Source: Oscillospiraceae bacterium
GTDB lineage: Bacteria > Bacillota > Clostridia > Oscillospirales > CAG-272
Assembly: GCA_015063305.1 (NCBI GenBank)
Contig: SVUJ01000014.1
Location: 1 to 48,105 of the forward strand
Direction of reading: 5' to 3'
Length of the DNA stretch: 48,105 bases
Part shown: positions 21,048 through 29,561 of the stretch, one piece after another
Layout of the letters: every line of letters starts with the position of its first letter
How positions within the stretch are numbered: the stretch's first letter is position 1
Program-made: the position numbers and the translations under genes
Notes under the pieces: model-generated
Database searches by the model: none
What the model was told of the DNA's origin: nothing
Seen by the model: only the letters and a program-made list of their open reading frames with translations

Positions 21048-23768
21048 TTACTTCTTCACCGCATACGGCGTGCTTCCACTGTTGTAGCTGAGAGCATTTC
21101 CTGTCCATACGTCATAGATGCCGTCGTAATCAGGGCCGTTTGAGGTGAACTTGATGGTCAGGGCGTGTACCTTTTCTGCTGTGAACATATACTTCACCGA
21201 AGCAAGCTCGTATCTGAGGAAGTTGCCCACCTCGTACGCATAGCCTTCTTCAATCTTTGTGGGCTCGCAGAAGTCGCTGACTACATCTGACCATTCGGTC
21301 CAAAGCACTACCGAAGCTTTCACTGTGTCGTAAAGCTCTATTTCAGCGCCCACCTTTCCGTGGTGCGAAACCTGTACCATATCCGATTCCAGATAGCTTC
21401 CGTAGGTGTTGCAAAGGTATCTGCTCTGGTATCTCAGTATATCGGCAAGGAGGAGCACCGTAGTGGTGTCGGCGGCATCGGCTGCCGACGTAGTAGCTCC
21501 CGCTGCCGCGCCTGTAGTTGCGATATGGAGTCTGGTCACCGTGCAGGTTTCGTTGGAATCGTGAATCGGAGCAGGGTTATCCACAAAGGTCATAAGCGTT
21601 TCTATCTCAAGGTTAGCGAAGTAGAATCTCTGACCTGCGAAGGATTTTATAAATTTAAAGCTTCCCGCACCGCCGTTATTTACAAACGTGTGCCAGTTGT
21701 CGATCTCTCCCGCAGAGCCCATCAGGGCAGCCTCTTGAGCGATTATTCCGCTGGAAGAAAGCTCACTCTTTTCGGGGAAAGAGCCTATAAGATATTCCAT
21801 TCTGAAGCTGGAGCTCTTTCCGTAGTTCGAAAGGAAGTTTTTAGCTCCGTTGAAGTGGTCGTTGTGCGAGTGAGTGATGACCCACGCCGCAACGCGGATG
21901 GGATTGGATGCCGAGGGGGCAGAGCCGTAGGCTTCGGTGTGAAGCTTAGACAGAGAGTTCCATATCATTGTTTCCGAGCCGTTGTAACCCGAGTCGTAGA
22001 TAACGAATCTTCCGTCCTCAAGTCTTATGATATAACACATACTGCGGCTGTGTCCTACCGTAGTGAACGCGGTGTCGGCAACCTTGGTGTAGGTGGGGTT
22101 GGGGGTCAGTATACTGCTGTCGGGAAGAGTTATCGAGTCTATCGGAGAGGAGATAACACGTATCGCCTTTACGTAATCCACGTACTCTTTTCCTTCGATC
22201 GCCTGCTTTTCGGCAGAGAAATAATTTTCCTTGTATTTGTAGCCGTCATAAACAACGTGAAGAACTATGCCCTTTTCCTCGTTGACGAGCGACTTAAATC
22301 CGCTGCCCTCGATCTCGTTTTCCCAAAGGACGGTGTATCCCGCAGCGGTGAGCTTCTGGCAGTATGCCTCAAACGCGTCAAGGCTCACTCCCTCGCCCGT
22401 ATAAACGAACTGGAGCGAATCGTCGTTTGCGTTGGTGGATCTTGTAAGCTCAATGTTCTGTGCCTCATCGGGACGCGGGAAATCGGTCTCCCACGCATCT
22501 ACCACAACGCCCTGAGCATAAAATTCGCTCGGCAGGTTCCATACGTATGCGCCGCCCACGCGTTTGCGGACATCCTTGAGCAGCTTTTCAAAGTCGGATA
22601 TACAGGTCTGCATACCCTTGTTGTTCCAAGCCGCAAGGATCACCTTATCTCCCTTTATCGATATCGCGTACTCATTGGCGTCAAGCTTTTCGATTATCTG
22701 TTGATACTCGGCTCTGTTGACCTTGCCCAGCAGAAGCTCCTTGGTGGCAACGGGGTCTGCATCGGTGATCTTTGAGAAGCTTGTGCGAGACAGACCTGTA
22801 CTGCTCGAGAAGGAGGAGATGAGGTTATCAACAGCTACGCACAGGTACTCGCGTCCGTCGCGGTATTCGGTTGCGTTGTTGGCGTCATTGTCAAGATCTG
22901 CACCAAACACAATGGTATAGTCAAATCCCGAGGCTGACATAAATTCGATCTGGTCTATCGACTTCACCTCGCTGGCGGGCAGAACGGTGTCATTCGAGCC
23001 GCTGCAAAGGTATTTTTCAATAAAATAGTTTACTCCGCAGATAGTCTGAACAGAGTTAGTTCCCACTATAGCTATCTTTCCGTCAGTGTAGGTTATTGCA
23101 AAGCCTTCGCCGTTGACAAGAGCCAGAGCCGTGGCAGATTCGGGGCGGTCAGTCTCACCTATAAGTATCTCCTTGGCGGTGGCGTTATCCTTATTCACCC
23201 TTGAGTCGCTGTTAACGGTCGCAGAGCTTCCTATGCCGTTTGCCAAGTTCTTTGCGCTATCTCCGAAGAGCTTGGCTCTGATACTTGCGTCATATATTAT
23301 AGAATAGTTTGAAAGCTCACAAGCTATGACCTCGGTCTGCATCTCAAGTCCGCAGCCCTTGCACTTTTTAGCCCTTCTGCCTTCGGTATAGCGGGTGGCT
23401 TCAAGCACCACCTCCCACTCAGCCTTCGCCTCGTGAGCGCCCGTGGCGGGGATATCCTCTTCTTTTTCATCTCCGCATACCGAGCATATTAGCTTTTGCT
23501 TTCCCGCCTCAACACAGGGCAGCTTGATGACCTCGGGAGCTCCGTAGGTGTGTCCTGCTGCGCACGGGTCGGGCGCGGTAGTGTTTTGAGGCTCGGTCGT
23601 GCTTTGAGCAGTTGTTGTACTTTGAGGTTCTGTTGTTCCTTCCGCCACGGTGGTAGCCGCCGTAGTGCCGGGCTCTCCATTGCCGCCGTTATCAAAGCAA
23701 GCAACGAGAAAAGCAAGCGTAGACATCACCAACAAAAGGCAAAAAACAGTACGTATCATTTTTTTCAT
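21048..23768 (-). CDS. Secreted metallo-beta-lactamase-fold lipoprotein, paralogue 1
   Basis: A 906-residue exported protein. ATG 23768 is chosen for AAGGAG upstream. Signal peptide with lipobox LVAC (Cys24), then a Thr/Pro-rich linker (about 25-68) and two CxxC zinc-ribbon-like units (CSVCGDE, CKGCGLE, about 70-150). Two tandem alpha/beta domains follow, each with a TAKEILIGETDRPES- or ATKELLLGKVNRAEY-like start and an IAIVG/VILAAWN core, resembling the small domain before some glycosidase catalytic domains (about 150-450). A C-terminal metallo-beta-lactamase domain carries THSHNDH (about 630-636) and VSHHGKVG, as in ComEC-type hydrolases, though there are no ComEC membrane parts. The substrate is unknown. 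Own promoter at 23841-23813. A 674-bp segment near the 5' end is shared with paralogue 2. Confidence 0.8.
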   Translation of the reverse strand: MKKMIRTVFCLLLVMSTLAFLVACFDNGGNGEPGTTAATTVAEGTTEPQSTTTAQSTTEPQNTTAPDPCAAGHTYGAPEVIKLPCVEAGKQKLICSVCGDEKEEDIPATGAHEAKAEWEVVLEATRYTEGRRAKKCKGCGLEMQTEVIACELSNYSIIYDASIRAKLFGDSAKNLANGIGSSATVNSDSRVNKDNATAKEILIGETDRPESATALALVNGEGFAITYTDGKIAIVGTNSVQTICGVNYFIEKYLCSGSNDTVLPASEVKSIDQIEFMSASGFDYTIVFGADLDNDANNATEYRDGREYLCVAVDNLISSFSSSTGLSRTSFSKITDADPVATKELLLGKVNRAEYQQIIEKLDANEYAISIKGDKVILAAWNNKGMQTCISDFEKLLKDVRKRVGGAYVWNLPSEFYAQGVVVDAWETDFPRPDEAQNIELTRSTNANDDSLQFVYTGEGVSLDAFEAYCQKLTAAGYTVLWENEIEGSGFKSLVNEEKGIVLHVVYDGYKYKENYFSAEKQAIEGKEYVDYVKAIRVISSPIDSITLPDSSILTPNPTYTKVADTAFTTVGHSRSMCYIIRLEDGRFVIYDSGYNGSETMIWNSLSKLHTEAYGSAPSASNPIRVAAWVITHSHNDHFNGAKNFLSNYGKSSSFRMEYLIGSFPEKSELSSSGIIAQEAALMGSAGEIDNWHTFVNNGGAGSFKFIKSFAGQRFYFANLEIETLMTFVDNPAPIHDSNETCTVTRLHIATTGAAAGATTSAADAADTTTVLLLADILRYQSRYLCNTYGSYLESDMVQVSHHGKVGAEIELYDTVKASVVLWTEWSDVVSDFCEPTKIEEGYAYEVGNFLRYELASVKYMFTAEKVHALTIKFTSNGPDYDGIYDVWTGNALSYNSGSTPYAVKK
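22935..23608. repeat. Long inverted repeat, left arm (with 25110-25783)
   Basis: 674 bp matching the inverse of 25110-25783 with about five mismatches seen by eye, including two at the VEAGK/VEVGK codon. It codes for the end of the linker, the zinc ribbons and the first alpha/beta domain of paralogues 1 and 2. Similarity drops sharply at both ends. Confidence 0.85.
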
Positions 23769-23812
23769 AGATTTATCTCCTTCCAAGAGAGCTGAATTGG
23801 GTTTCTTCCTAA

Positions 23813-23841
23813 ATTATACCATAATTTATACCTTTTGTCAA
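23813..23841 (-). promoter_or_regulatory. Promoter of lipoprotein paralogue 1
   Basis: Minus-strand TTGACA (23841-23836), 17 bp, TATAAT (23818-23813). Confidence 0.8.
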
Positions 23842-23865
23842 TCGTTTCTCTTGGCGAGGCGGGGG

Positions 23866-24105
23866 TCGGCAGTGCCGACAGCCAAGCTTCGGGGCAGTCC
23901 GCCTTAATCAATTATTCCCACTCGACGGTGAAGTTTTGTTTTATTATAGGCTCGCCCTTTCGGTAGCGAAGCGGCGCGAGCGTAATGAATGACACCACAG
24001 TGCGGTGTCATTCATTGCGCTCACGCCGCTTCGCTACCTCGACGCCCCGAGAAACAAACATTACAATTTAATTTCACCTCAACAGTGGGGCTTTGCTCTA
24101 TTAAA
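23866..24105. repeat. Intergenic repeats: GTCGG type plus long GTAGCGAAGCGGCG palindrome
   Basis: 23866-23925 repeats the GTCGG...AGTCCGCCTTAATC element. From about 23961 to 24040, GTAGCGAAGCGGCGCGAGCG is followed by the inner dyad GACACCACAGTGCGGTGTC and then its full inverse, making a near-perfect palindrome of about 80 bp. Single-armed versions are at 27756 and 47789. Confidence 0.7.
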
Positions 24106-24227
24106 GGCTCCCTTGTGTAAAGGGAGCTCCCGCGATAGCGGGTGAGGGATTGTTTGTTCTTTTAATATTATTTTACAATCCCTCCGTCACGGCGTTGCCG
24201 CGCCACCTCCCTTTACACAAGGGAGGC
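24106..24227. repeat. Palindromic interspersed repeat, GGCTCCCTTGTGTAAAGG type, copy 1
   Basis: 122 bp. Inverted ends GGCTCCCTTGTGTAAAGGGA and TCCCTTTACACAAGGGAGGC. Inside are CCCGCGATAGCGGGTGAGGG and AATCCCTCCGTCACGGCG. The size and ends are those of a MITE, and it codes for no protein. Confidence 0.8.
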
Positions 24228-24309
24228 TTTTTGTAAGACAATCCGTCCGTAATTTTTATTCGTAGGGGTCGCGTCCGATTTTCTATTTTATTTCTTGCTT
24301 ATTTATTCA

Positions 24310-24804
24310 TTATCTTAAAATCCCTTTTGCCATCTCCTCCGCCTTTTCGGCATCGGGGGCTATCACCATCACCGTGTACTTCCCTTTGACGCAGACGGCC
24401 GAATTCCGAGCAATATCGGCATATTCCGTACCCCTCAACAAAACGCTGAGCGCGTCTGCTCTCCCGAGACAGAGCGCCGCTACGCTGTCGCTGTCCGACG
24501 ATGAATAGCATTTGAATACGGCAACCTCATACGGCGCGCCCGCGGCGCACAGATATATCGAATATTCCTCAATCAATTCAAAAACATCCTTTGCGTTCGA
24601 CCCATACATCACGCTCATCGTGTCGGAAGGAAGCTCTCGCAAGGACGTGCCCTCTTTGCCGCAGCAATACATCTGCCCCACGGGAAGCTTTAGCTCGTCG
24701 CACAGACGCAGGGCGATATCCTCGCAGCTTTTTTGCTCACTCAGGCAGGAGGATAACAGCAGAACGCAGAGCCCCAGCGCCAAAATTTTGTGAACTCTTT
24801 TCAT
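24310..24804 (-). CDS. Small lipoprotein, probably DUF4358
   Basis: A 164-residue exported protein: signal peptide with lipobox LLSSC (Cys20), then a domain containing YEVAVFKCYSSSDSDSVAALCLGRADAL, ARNSAVCVKGKYTVMVIAPDAEKAEEMAKGIL. The pattern "AVFK, Ser/Asp-rich helix, VxVKGKYxxxVxxPDxxKAEE" is that of DUF4358 lipoproteins common in Clostridia, whose function is unknown. Several extra Cys (for example YCCGKEG) are unusual for this family. It lies between the two divergent metallo-beta-lactamase lipoproteins, inside the segment bounded by their inverted repeat. Confidence 0.7.
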   Translation of the reverse strand: MKRVHKILALGLCVLLLSSCLSEQKSCEDIALRLCDELKLPVGQMYCCGKEGTSLRELPSDTMSVMYGSNAKDVFELIEEYSIYLCAAGAPYEVAVFKCYSSSDSDSVAALCLGRADALSVLLRGTEYADIARNSAVCVKGKYTVMVIAPDAEKAEEMAKGILR

Positions 24805-24899
24805 TTTCTTCTCCCCTCTTTTTTATTTTAATGATATGTGGCAAACATCTCAAATAGGCTTACAAAAGGGATAAAGGGTAGGGAAATTTTCTTCCCTTA

Positions 24900-24929
24900 T
24901 TGACAAGTCCTCTCTTTTTATGATACAAT
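24900..24929 (+). promoter_or_regulatory. Promoter of lipoprotein paralogue 2
   Basis: TTGACA (24900-24905), 18 bp, TACAAT (24924-24929). A strong AGGAGGAGA ribosome-binding site precedes the ATG at 24968. Confidence 0.75.
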
Positions 24930-24967
24930 ATCACCAATAGTTTTAATCTGTCACAGGAGGAGAGATC

Positions 24968-27673
24968 ATGAAAAAAACAATACGAGCACTTCTTTGTTTT
25001 TTGTTGGTGATGTGCACCCTCGCTTTCCTTGCTTCCTGTCTTGAAAGCAACGACGGGCAAGAGCCGGGTACTGCCGAGACCACTACCGCAGCGGACGGTG
25101 CTGCCGAGCCTCAAGGCACGACCGAGCCTCAAAACACTACCGCGCCCGACCCGTGCGCAGCAGGACACACCTACGGAGCTCCCGAGGTCATCAAGCTGCC
25201 CTGTGTTGAGGTCGGAAAGCAAAAGATAAAATGCTCGGTATGCGGAGATGAAAAAGAAGAGGATATCCCCGCCACGGGCGCTCACGAGGCGAAGGCTGAG
25301 TGGGAGGTGGTGCTTGAAGCCACCCGCTATACCGAAGGCAGAAGGGCTAAAAAGTGCAAGGGCTGCGGACTTGAGATGCAGACCGAGGTCATAGCTTGTG
25401 AGCTTTCAAACTATTCTATAATATATGACGCAAGTATCAGAGCCAAGCTCTTCGGAGATAGCGCAAAGAACTTGGCAAACGGCATAGGAAGCTCTGCGAC
25501 CGTTAACAGCGACTCAAGGGTGAATAAGGATAACGCCACCGCCAAGGAGATACTTATAGGTGAGACTGACCGCCCCGAATCTGCCACGGCTCTGGCTCTT
25601 GTCAACGGCGAAGGCTTTGCAATAACCTACACTGACGGAAAGATAGCTATAGTGGGAACTAACTCTGTTCAGACTATCTGCGGAGTAAACTATTTTATTG
25701 AAAAATACCTTTGCAGCGGCTCGAATGACACCGTTCTGCCCGCCAGCGAGGTGAAGTCGATAGACCAGATCGAATTTATGTCAAGCGTAAACTTCGGATA
25801 CACCCTTGTGTTCGGAGCGGATCTTGACAACGACCCCGGAACTCCCTTTGGATACGGCGGCGGACGCGATTATATCTGCACCGCGGTTGATGATCTCATC
25901 TCCTCCTTCTCGAGCAACACGGGCATGAACCGCGATCGCTTCTCAAAGATCACCGATGCAGACCCCGTTGCCACCAAGGAGCTTATAATCGGTAAGGTCA
26001 ACAGAGCCGAATATCAGGCGATCATCGAAAAGCTCGACGCAAATGAGTACGCGATATCGATAAAGGGAGATAAGGTAATACTTGCAGCTTGGAACAACAA
26101 GGCTATGCAGGTATGTATATCCGACTTTGAAAAGCTGCTCAAGGACGTTCGTGAGAGCTCGGGCGGAATCAAGGTTTGGAATCTGCCCGGCGAGTTCTAC
26201 GCTAAGGGCGTAGCGGTAGACGCGTGGGAGACCGATTTCCCGCGTCCCGATGAGGCCGAGAACATTGAGCTTACAAGATCTATAAACGCCAACGACGACT
26301 CCCTTCAGTTCACGTATACGGGAGAAGGCGTTAGCCTTGAGGCGTTTAAAGCTTATTGCCAGAAGCTCACCGCTTCGGGCTACACCGTTGTTTGGGAAAA
26401 TGAGATCGAGGGCAGCGGATTTAAGTCGCTTGTAAACAGCGAAAAAGGAATAGTCCTTCACGTTATCTATGATAACTATAAATATGAGAGCAACTACTTC
26501 GATCCCGTAAAGCAGGCTGAAGAGGGCGCAAACTACCTTGACTACGAAAAGGCAATACGCGTTACCTCTTCTCCCATCGACTCTATCACCCTTCCCGACA
26601 GCAGCATATTGACCCCAAATCCCACCTATACCAAGGTTGCGGATTCTACTGTGACCGCGATAGGTTATACACACGCTTACGTTGGTATGTGCTATATCAT
26701 AAGGCTTGAGGACGGAAGATTTATAATCTACGACTCAGGAAACGGCGGCTGTGAGGGAATGATATGGAACGCGCTTGTAAATCTTCACACCGAAGCCTAC
26801 GGCTCTGCTCCCTCGGCTTCAAACCCCATTCACGTTGCGGCTTGGATAATAACCCACTCGCATACAGACCATAAGTACGGAGCTAAGAATCTCCTTAAGA
26901 ACTACGGAACAAGCAAGCTTTTCAAAATGGATTATCTTATAGGAACTTTCCCCGCAACAAGTGAGCTTTACTCTTCGGGCGGAGTTGCGCAGGATATTGC
27001 CGAGATGGGCTCTGCGGGAGAGATAGAGAGTTGGCAAGCTCTTGTAAGTAACGGCGGCGCGGGAAGCTTTAAGTTCATAAAGGCATTCACGGGTCAAAGA
27101 CTCTATTTCGCTAACCTTGAGATAGAGATTCTGATGACATACGAGGATCACCCCTCGGTAATTCATAATTCAAATGAAACAAGTACCGTTACAAGACTTA
27201 CTATAGAAACAACGAACGCGGCAAAGGGAGCTGCCACTACGGCGGCAAACACCGCCCGCACAACAACAGCTATCTTCCTTGGCGACGCGCTGAGATATCA
27301 GAGCAGATATCTGTGCAATATGTACGGCGATTACCTGCAGTCGGATATAGTACAGCTCGCACACCACGGAAACCTCGGCTGCGAGAGCGAGCTTTATGCT
27401 ACGATACGACCCAGCGTGGTCCTTTGGCCCGAATGCTCGATCGACATTGAGGACTATTGTAACCCGAGCAATCACGACATAGGTTACCAATATGAGGTTG
27501 ACCAGTTCGTGAGATACGAGCTTGACTCGGTCAAGTATATCTACGGCTCTTATGAGGGCTACGCAACCACCATCAGTCTTAGCACGAGCAACGCCGATTA
27601 CGGCAGCTTCTACGATGCGTGGACGGGCGAGGCAAAGACCCATAACGGCACAACTTGGATAAAAGTAAGATAA
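24968..27673 (+). CDS. Secreted metallo-beta-lactamase-fold lipoprotein, paralogue 2
   Basis: A 901-residue protein with the same layout as paralogue 1: lipobox LASC, Thr/Pro linker (shorter), two zinc-ribbon-like CxxC units, two tandem alpha/beta domains, and a C-terminal metallo-beta-lactamase domain with His630-Ser-His632-Thr-Asp634-His635 and LAHHGNLG. From about residue 48 to 272 it is nearly identical to paralogue 1 at DNA level; after that it diverges to ordinary paralogue levels. It is transcribed away from paralogue 1 from its own promoter. The function is unknown; a surface hydrolase acting on a phosphodiester or lactone-like bond would fit the fold. Confidence 0.8.
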   Translation: MKKTIRALLCFLLVMCTLAFLASCLESNDGQEPGTAETTTAADGAAEPQGTTEPQNTTAPDPCAAGHTYGAPEVIKLPCVEVGKQKIKCSVCGDEKEEDIPATGAHEAKAEWEVVLEATRYTEGRRAKKCKGCGLEMQTEVIACELSNYSIIYDASIRAKLFGDSAKNLANGIGSSATVNSDSRVNKDNATAKEILIGETDRPESATALALVNGEGFAITYTDGKIAIVGTNSVQTICGVNYFIEKYLCSGSNDTVLPASEVKSIDQIEFMSSVNFGYTLVFGADLDNDPGTPFGYGGGRDYICTAVDDLISSFSSNTGMNRDRFSKITDADPVATKELIIGKVNRAEYQAIIEKLDANEYAISIKGDKVILAAWNNKAMQVCISDFEKLLKDVRESSGGIKVWNLPGEFYAKGVAVDAWETDFPRPDEAENIELTRSINANDDSLQFTYTGEGVSLEAFKAYCQKLTASGYTVVWENEIEGSGFKSLVNSEKGIVLHVIYDNYKYESNYFDPVKQAEEGANYLDYEKAIRVTSSPIDSITLPDSSILTPNPTYTKVADSTVTAIGYTHAYVGMCYIIRLEDGRFIIYDSGNGGCEGMIWNALVNLHTEAYGSAPSASNPIHVAAWIITHSHTDHKYGAKNLLKNYGTSKLFKMDYLIGTFPATSELYSSGGVAQDIAEMGSAGEIESWQALVSNGGAGSFKFIKAFTGQRLYFANLEIEILMTYEDHPSVIHNSNETSTVTRLTIETTNAAKGAATTAANTARTTTAIFLGDALRYQSRYLCNMYGDYLQSDIVQLAHHGNLGCESELYATIRPSVVLWPECSIDIEDYCNPSNHDIGYQYEVDQFVRYELDSVKYIYGSYEGYATTISLSTSNADYGSFYDAWTGEAKTHNGTTWIKVR
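25110..25783. repeat. Long inverted repeat, right arm (with 22935-23608)
   Basis: 674 bp, the near-identical inverse of 22935-23608. Outside the arms, the codons on both sides differ clearly (EPGTAETTT versus EPGTTAATT before; FMSSVNFGY versus FMSASGFDY after). Confidence 0.85.
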
Positions 27674-27688
27674 ATCAGAACACACAAA

Positions 27689-27721
27689 CAGCCCCTCGGC
27701 AGAACCGAGGGGCTGTTTGTG
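27689..27721 (+). terminator. Terminator of lipoprotein paralogue 2
   Basis: CAGCCCCTCGG (27689-27699) pairs with CCGAGGGGCTG (27705-27715), followed by TTTGTG. Confidence 0.85.
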
Positions 27722-27738
27722 TGGGTTTTACTTTATTA

Positions 27739-27928
27739 TCGGCTCTCCCTTTGGGTAGCGAAGCGGCGCGAGCGTAATGAATGACACCACAGTGCGGTGT
27801 CAGAACGCAAGCGTGACCGAGCCGCAGCGAGACGCTGTCGCGTCAGCGACTGAGGGGGCTTTTGAAAACATTCACCCTCTCCGTCACTCCTTCGTCGTGC
27901 CACCTCTCCCGGAGGGAGAGGCTTGGGT
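27739..27928. repeat. Chimeric interspersed repeat
   Basis: It begins as the GGCTCTCCC family (compare 20609), switches to the GTAGCGAAGCGGCGCGAGCG family (27756 onward, compare 23961 and 47789), and returns to ACCCTCTCCGTCACTCCTTC...GGGAGAGGC. It looks like one element inserted into or recombined with another. Confidence 0.65.
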
Positions 27929-27993
27929 AACATAACGTTGGTTTTCTTATTTTATATTTTGTGTGAAATGTAAAGACCGTGCTGTTGCAGGCA

Positions 27994-28653
27994 TTAGCTT
28001 TTCTTTTTGTCTTTAGCCTTTTCCTTCGCTTCTTTTGCCTTTTCTTTTTCCTTTTTCTTTTTATCCTTTTCCTCTTCCTTCTGCTCTTCCTCGGTTATGG
28101 GTTCGGGATATTTTTCGTCTATCATCGCTCTCGCTATGCTCTTCAGATAGGCGCTGAGCGACACGATACCGTAAAGCGCGGTTAAAAAGTCCTCGTCGTG
28201 CTCAACGTCAAGCCCCTTTGCCGCTAACATCTGATCTATCATTTCGGGCGCGTATGCTCGCGCGTCGTCCTTTATGTCCATAAATCTTGCGTAAAGCGCG
28301 CTGAGTGAGCTTCCGTCAAAGCCCTCTATGGCGTAAGCGCCGTCAAGTATCCTCTTTATCTCCCCAATCGACAGGGTGTTCTTCATCGTGTAGACCGTCA
28401 GTATCTGCAAGATCTGCTCCTTAGAGTACTTCTTGCCCTTCACGGGAGCGATAACTCCGTCCTTCGAGTAGTTGTTTATCATTGTTTTGGTGAGCTGTCT
28501 GTCCTTAAAGCGCTCAGACCCCTCCTTCTGCTTCTCGGTCACCAGATTTATTATCTGGTCCACGTAAAGGTCTATTGCGGGTATCTCGTTGCCCTTAAGC
28601 TCGGCGTCGTTCACGGCATCGTTTATTATAATATCAAGCTCGGTTTTCTTCAT
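27994..28653 (-). CDS. DUF1836 protein (MerR-like helix-turn-helix regulator)
   Basis: A 219-residue soluble protein. The N-terminal 150 or so residues carry the DUF1836 pattern: LYVDQIINLV, then LTKTMINNYSKDGVIAPVKGKKYSKEQILQILTVYTMKNTLSIGEIKRIL, a winged-helix motif like that of MerR proteins. The C-terminus is an unusually long Lys/Glu-rich tail (about 185-219) with tandem KEK/KAKE units, highly charged and probably disordered. ATG 28653 is preferred for AGAGGG upstream; a GTG at 28674 is possible. It is divergent from the next membrane-protein gene. The DNA target is unknown. Confidence 0.82.
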   Translation of the reverse strand: MKKTELDIIINDAVNDAELKGNEIPAIDLYVDQIINLVTEKQKEGSERFKDRQLTKTMINNYSKDGVIAPVKGKKYSKEQILQILTVYTMKNTLSIGEIKRILDGAYAIEGFDGSSLSALYARFMDIKDDARAYAPEMIDQMLAAKGLDVEHDEDFLTALYGIVSLSAYLKSIARAMIDEKYPEPITEEEQKEEEKDKKKKEKEKAKEAKEKAKDKKKS

Positions 28654-28689
28654 GTCGTATCCCTCTTTTGTCACTTAGTATCGAATACT

Positions 28690-28718
28690 ATGATACACCA
28701 TTTTAGATGTCGTGTCAA
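28690..28718 (-). promoter_or_regulatory. Promoter of the DUF1836 gene
   Basis: Minus-strand TTGACA (28718-28713), 17 bp, TATCAT (28695-28690). Confidence 0.65.
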
Positions 28719-28736
28719 GAGCCAAATAAATTACTG

Positions 28737-28765
28737 TTGCTTTAAAACAGGATATATGATATACT
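28737..28765 (+). promoter_or_regulatory. Promoter of the 175-residue membrane protein gene
   Basis: TTGCTT (28737-28742), 17 bp, TATACT (28760-28765). Confidence 0.6.
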
Positions 28766-28794
28766 TATCTATATAAGATATCAGGGAGGCTTTT

Positions 28795-29322
28795 ATGGAG
28801 CTTGGATTTTACGAAAGAGTGATAAGATCGTCAAACAGAAAGAGAGTTGCGGCGTATAAGATCTTGCTTTCGCTGCTGTATGCGCTTGTTGCTGCGGGAT
28901 TTCTGCTTTGGGCGCTCTTGCGCGATATCTCGCCCGCTGTCATAGTTATCGCGCTTGCAGTCGTTGGTATCGCGGCGTTTGTAAGCCTTCGAAGAATAGA
29001 CCCCGAATACGAATACTCGATAAATTCTTCCTATATAACCTTGGCAAAGATATACGGAAAAAGCCGCCGCAAGGAGCTGTTTGAAACCTCTGCCGAAAAG
29101 CTGCTTTTCGTTGCTCCACTGGGCGAGGAGAATATGAAAAAGGCGCTTGATTACCACCCAAAGGAGCAGTACGATGTTTATCTTTCGGCATCGGGAGTTC
29201 CGATATGGCTGGCGGTCTTTGAGGACACGGACGAGAAAAATATCCTTTTTGTTTTTGAAGCTGAGGACGAGGCGATAAAGCTGCTTCGTATGCTCAATCC
29301 CTCTGTGATAAGATACAGATAA
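28795..29322 (+). CDS. Two-helix membrane protein of unknown function (DUF6106-like layout)
   Basis: A 175-residue protein. A short basic N-terminus (ERVIRSSNRKRVAAYK) leads into two close hydrophobic helices (about 23-41 and 47-65). A cytoplasmic domain follows, with EYEYSINSSYITLAKIYGKSRRKELFE, a pattern seen in small Clostridia membrane proteins that carry an EYEY...IYGKxxRK motif (tentatively DUF6106), and a C-terminal acidic region. AGGGAGG precedes the ATG. It is transcribed divergently from DUF1836. No function can be assigned. Confidence 0.72.
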   Translation: MELGFYERVIRSSNRKRVAAYKILLSLLYALVAAGFLLWALLRDISPAVIVIALAVVGIAAFVSLRRIDPEYEYSINSSYITLAKIYGKSRRKELFETSAEKLLFVAPLGEENMKKALDYHPKEQYDVYLSASGVPIWLAVFEDTDEKNILFVFEAEDEAIKLLRMLNPSVIRYR

Positions 29323-29327
29323 AAGAG

Positions 29328-29553
29328 ATGGGGCTGCTTCATTAAGATGCAGAAGTCGTGATTTGGTTCTCGTCGGCGTACGAGGGTACGCCAGAGAGCC
29401 AAAGCGCGGCTAAAAAACACACATTAAATAAAATTGAAATTCGTAAGAATTTCTACATTAAAACCGCTCTTACTATCAATTTATGAAAGTAAAAGCGGTT
29501 TCTTTTTTATTTTTCTGTGTGTTTTTGTTCTGCGCTGAATGAATCAGCCCCAT
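29328..29553. mobile_element. MITE-like element with 26-bp imperfect inverted ends
   Basis: The left end ATGGGGCTGCTTCATT and the right end AATGAATCAGCCCCAT are inverse with one mismatch, and the match continues to GCAGAA/TTCTGC. Next inwards AAAAACACACA pairs with TGTGTGTTTTT. The interior has a hairpin CCGCTCTTACT...AGTAAAAGCGG. 226 bp, no coding capacity, no clear target duplication. Confidence 0.6.
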
Positions 29554-29561
29554 TATTGTTA

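Noticed and set aside
21048-23768. Naming the lipoproteins ComEC-like DNA-uptake proteins
   Set aside because: Only the metallo-beta-lactamase part resembles ComEC. There is no competence membrane domain, and the rest of the protein is unrelated.
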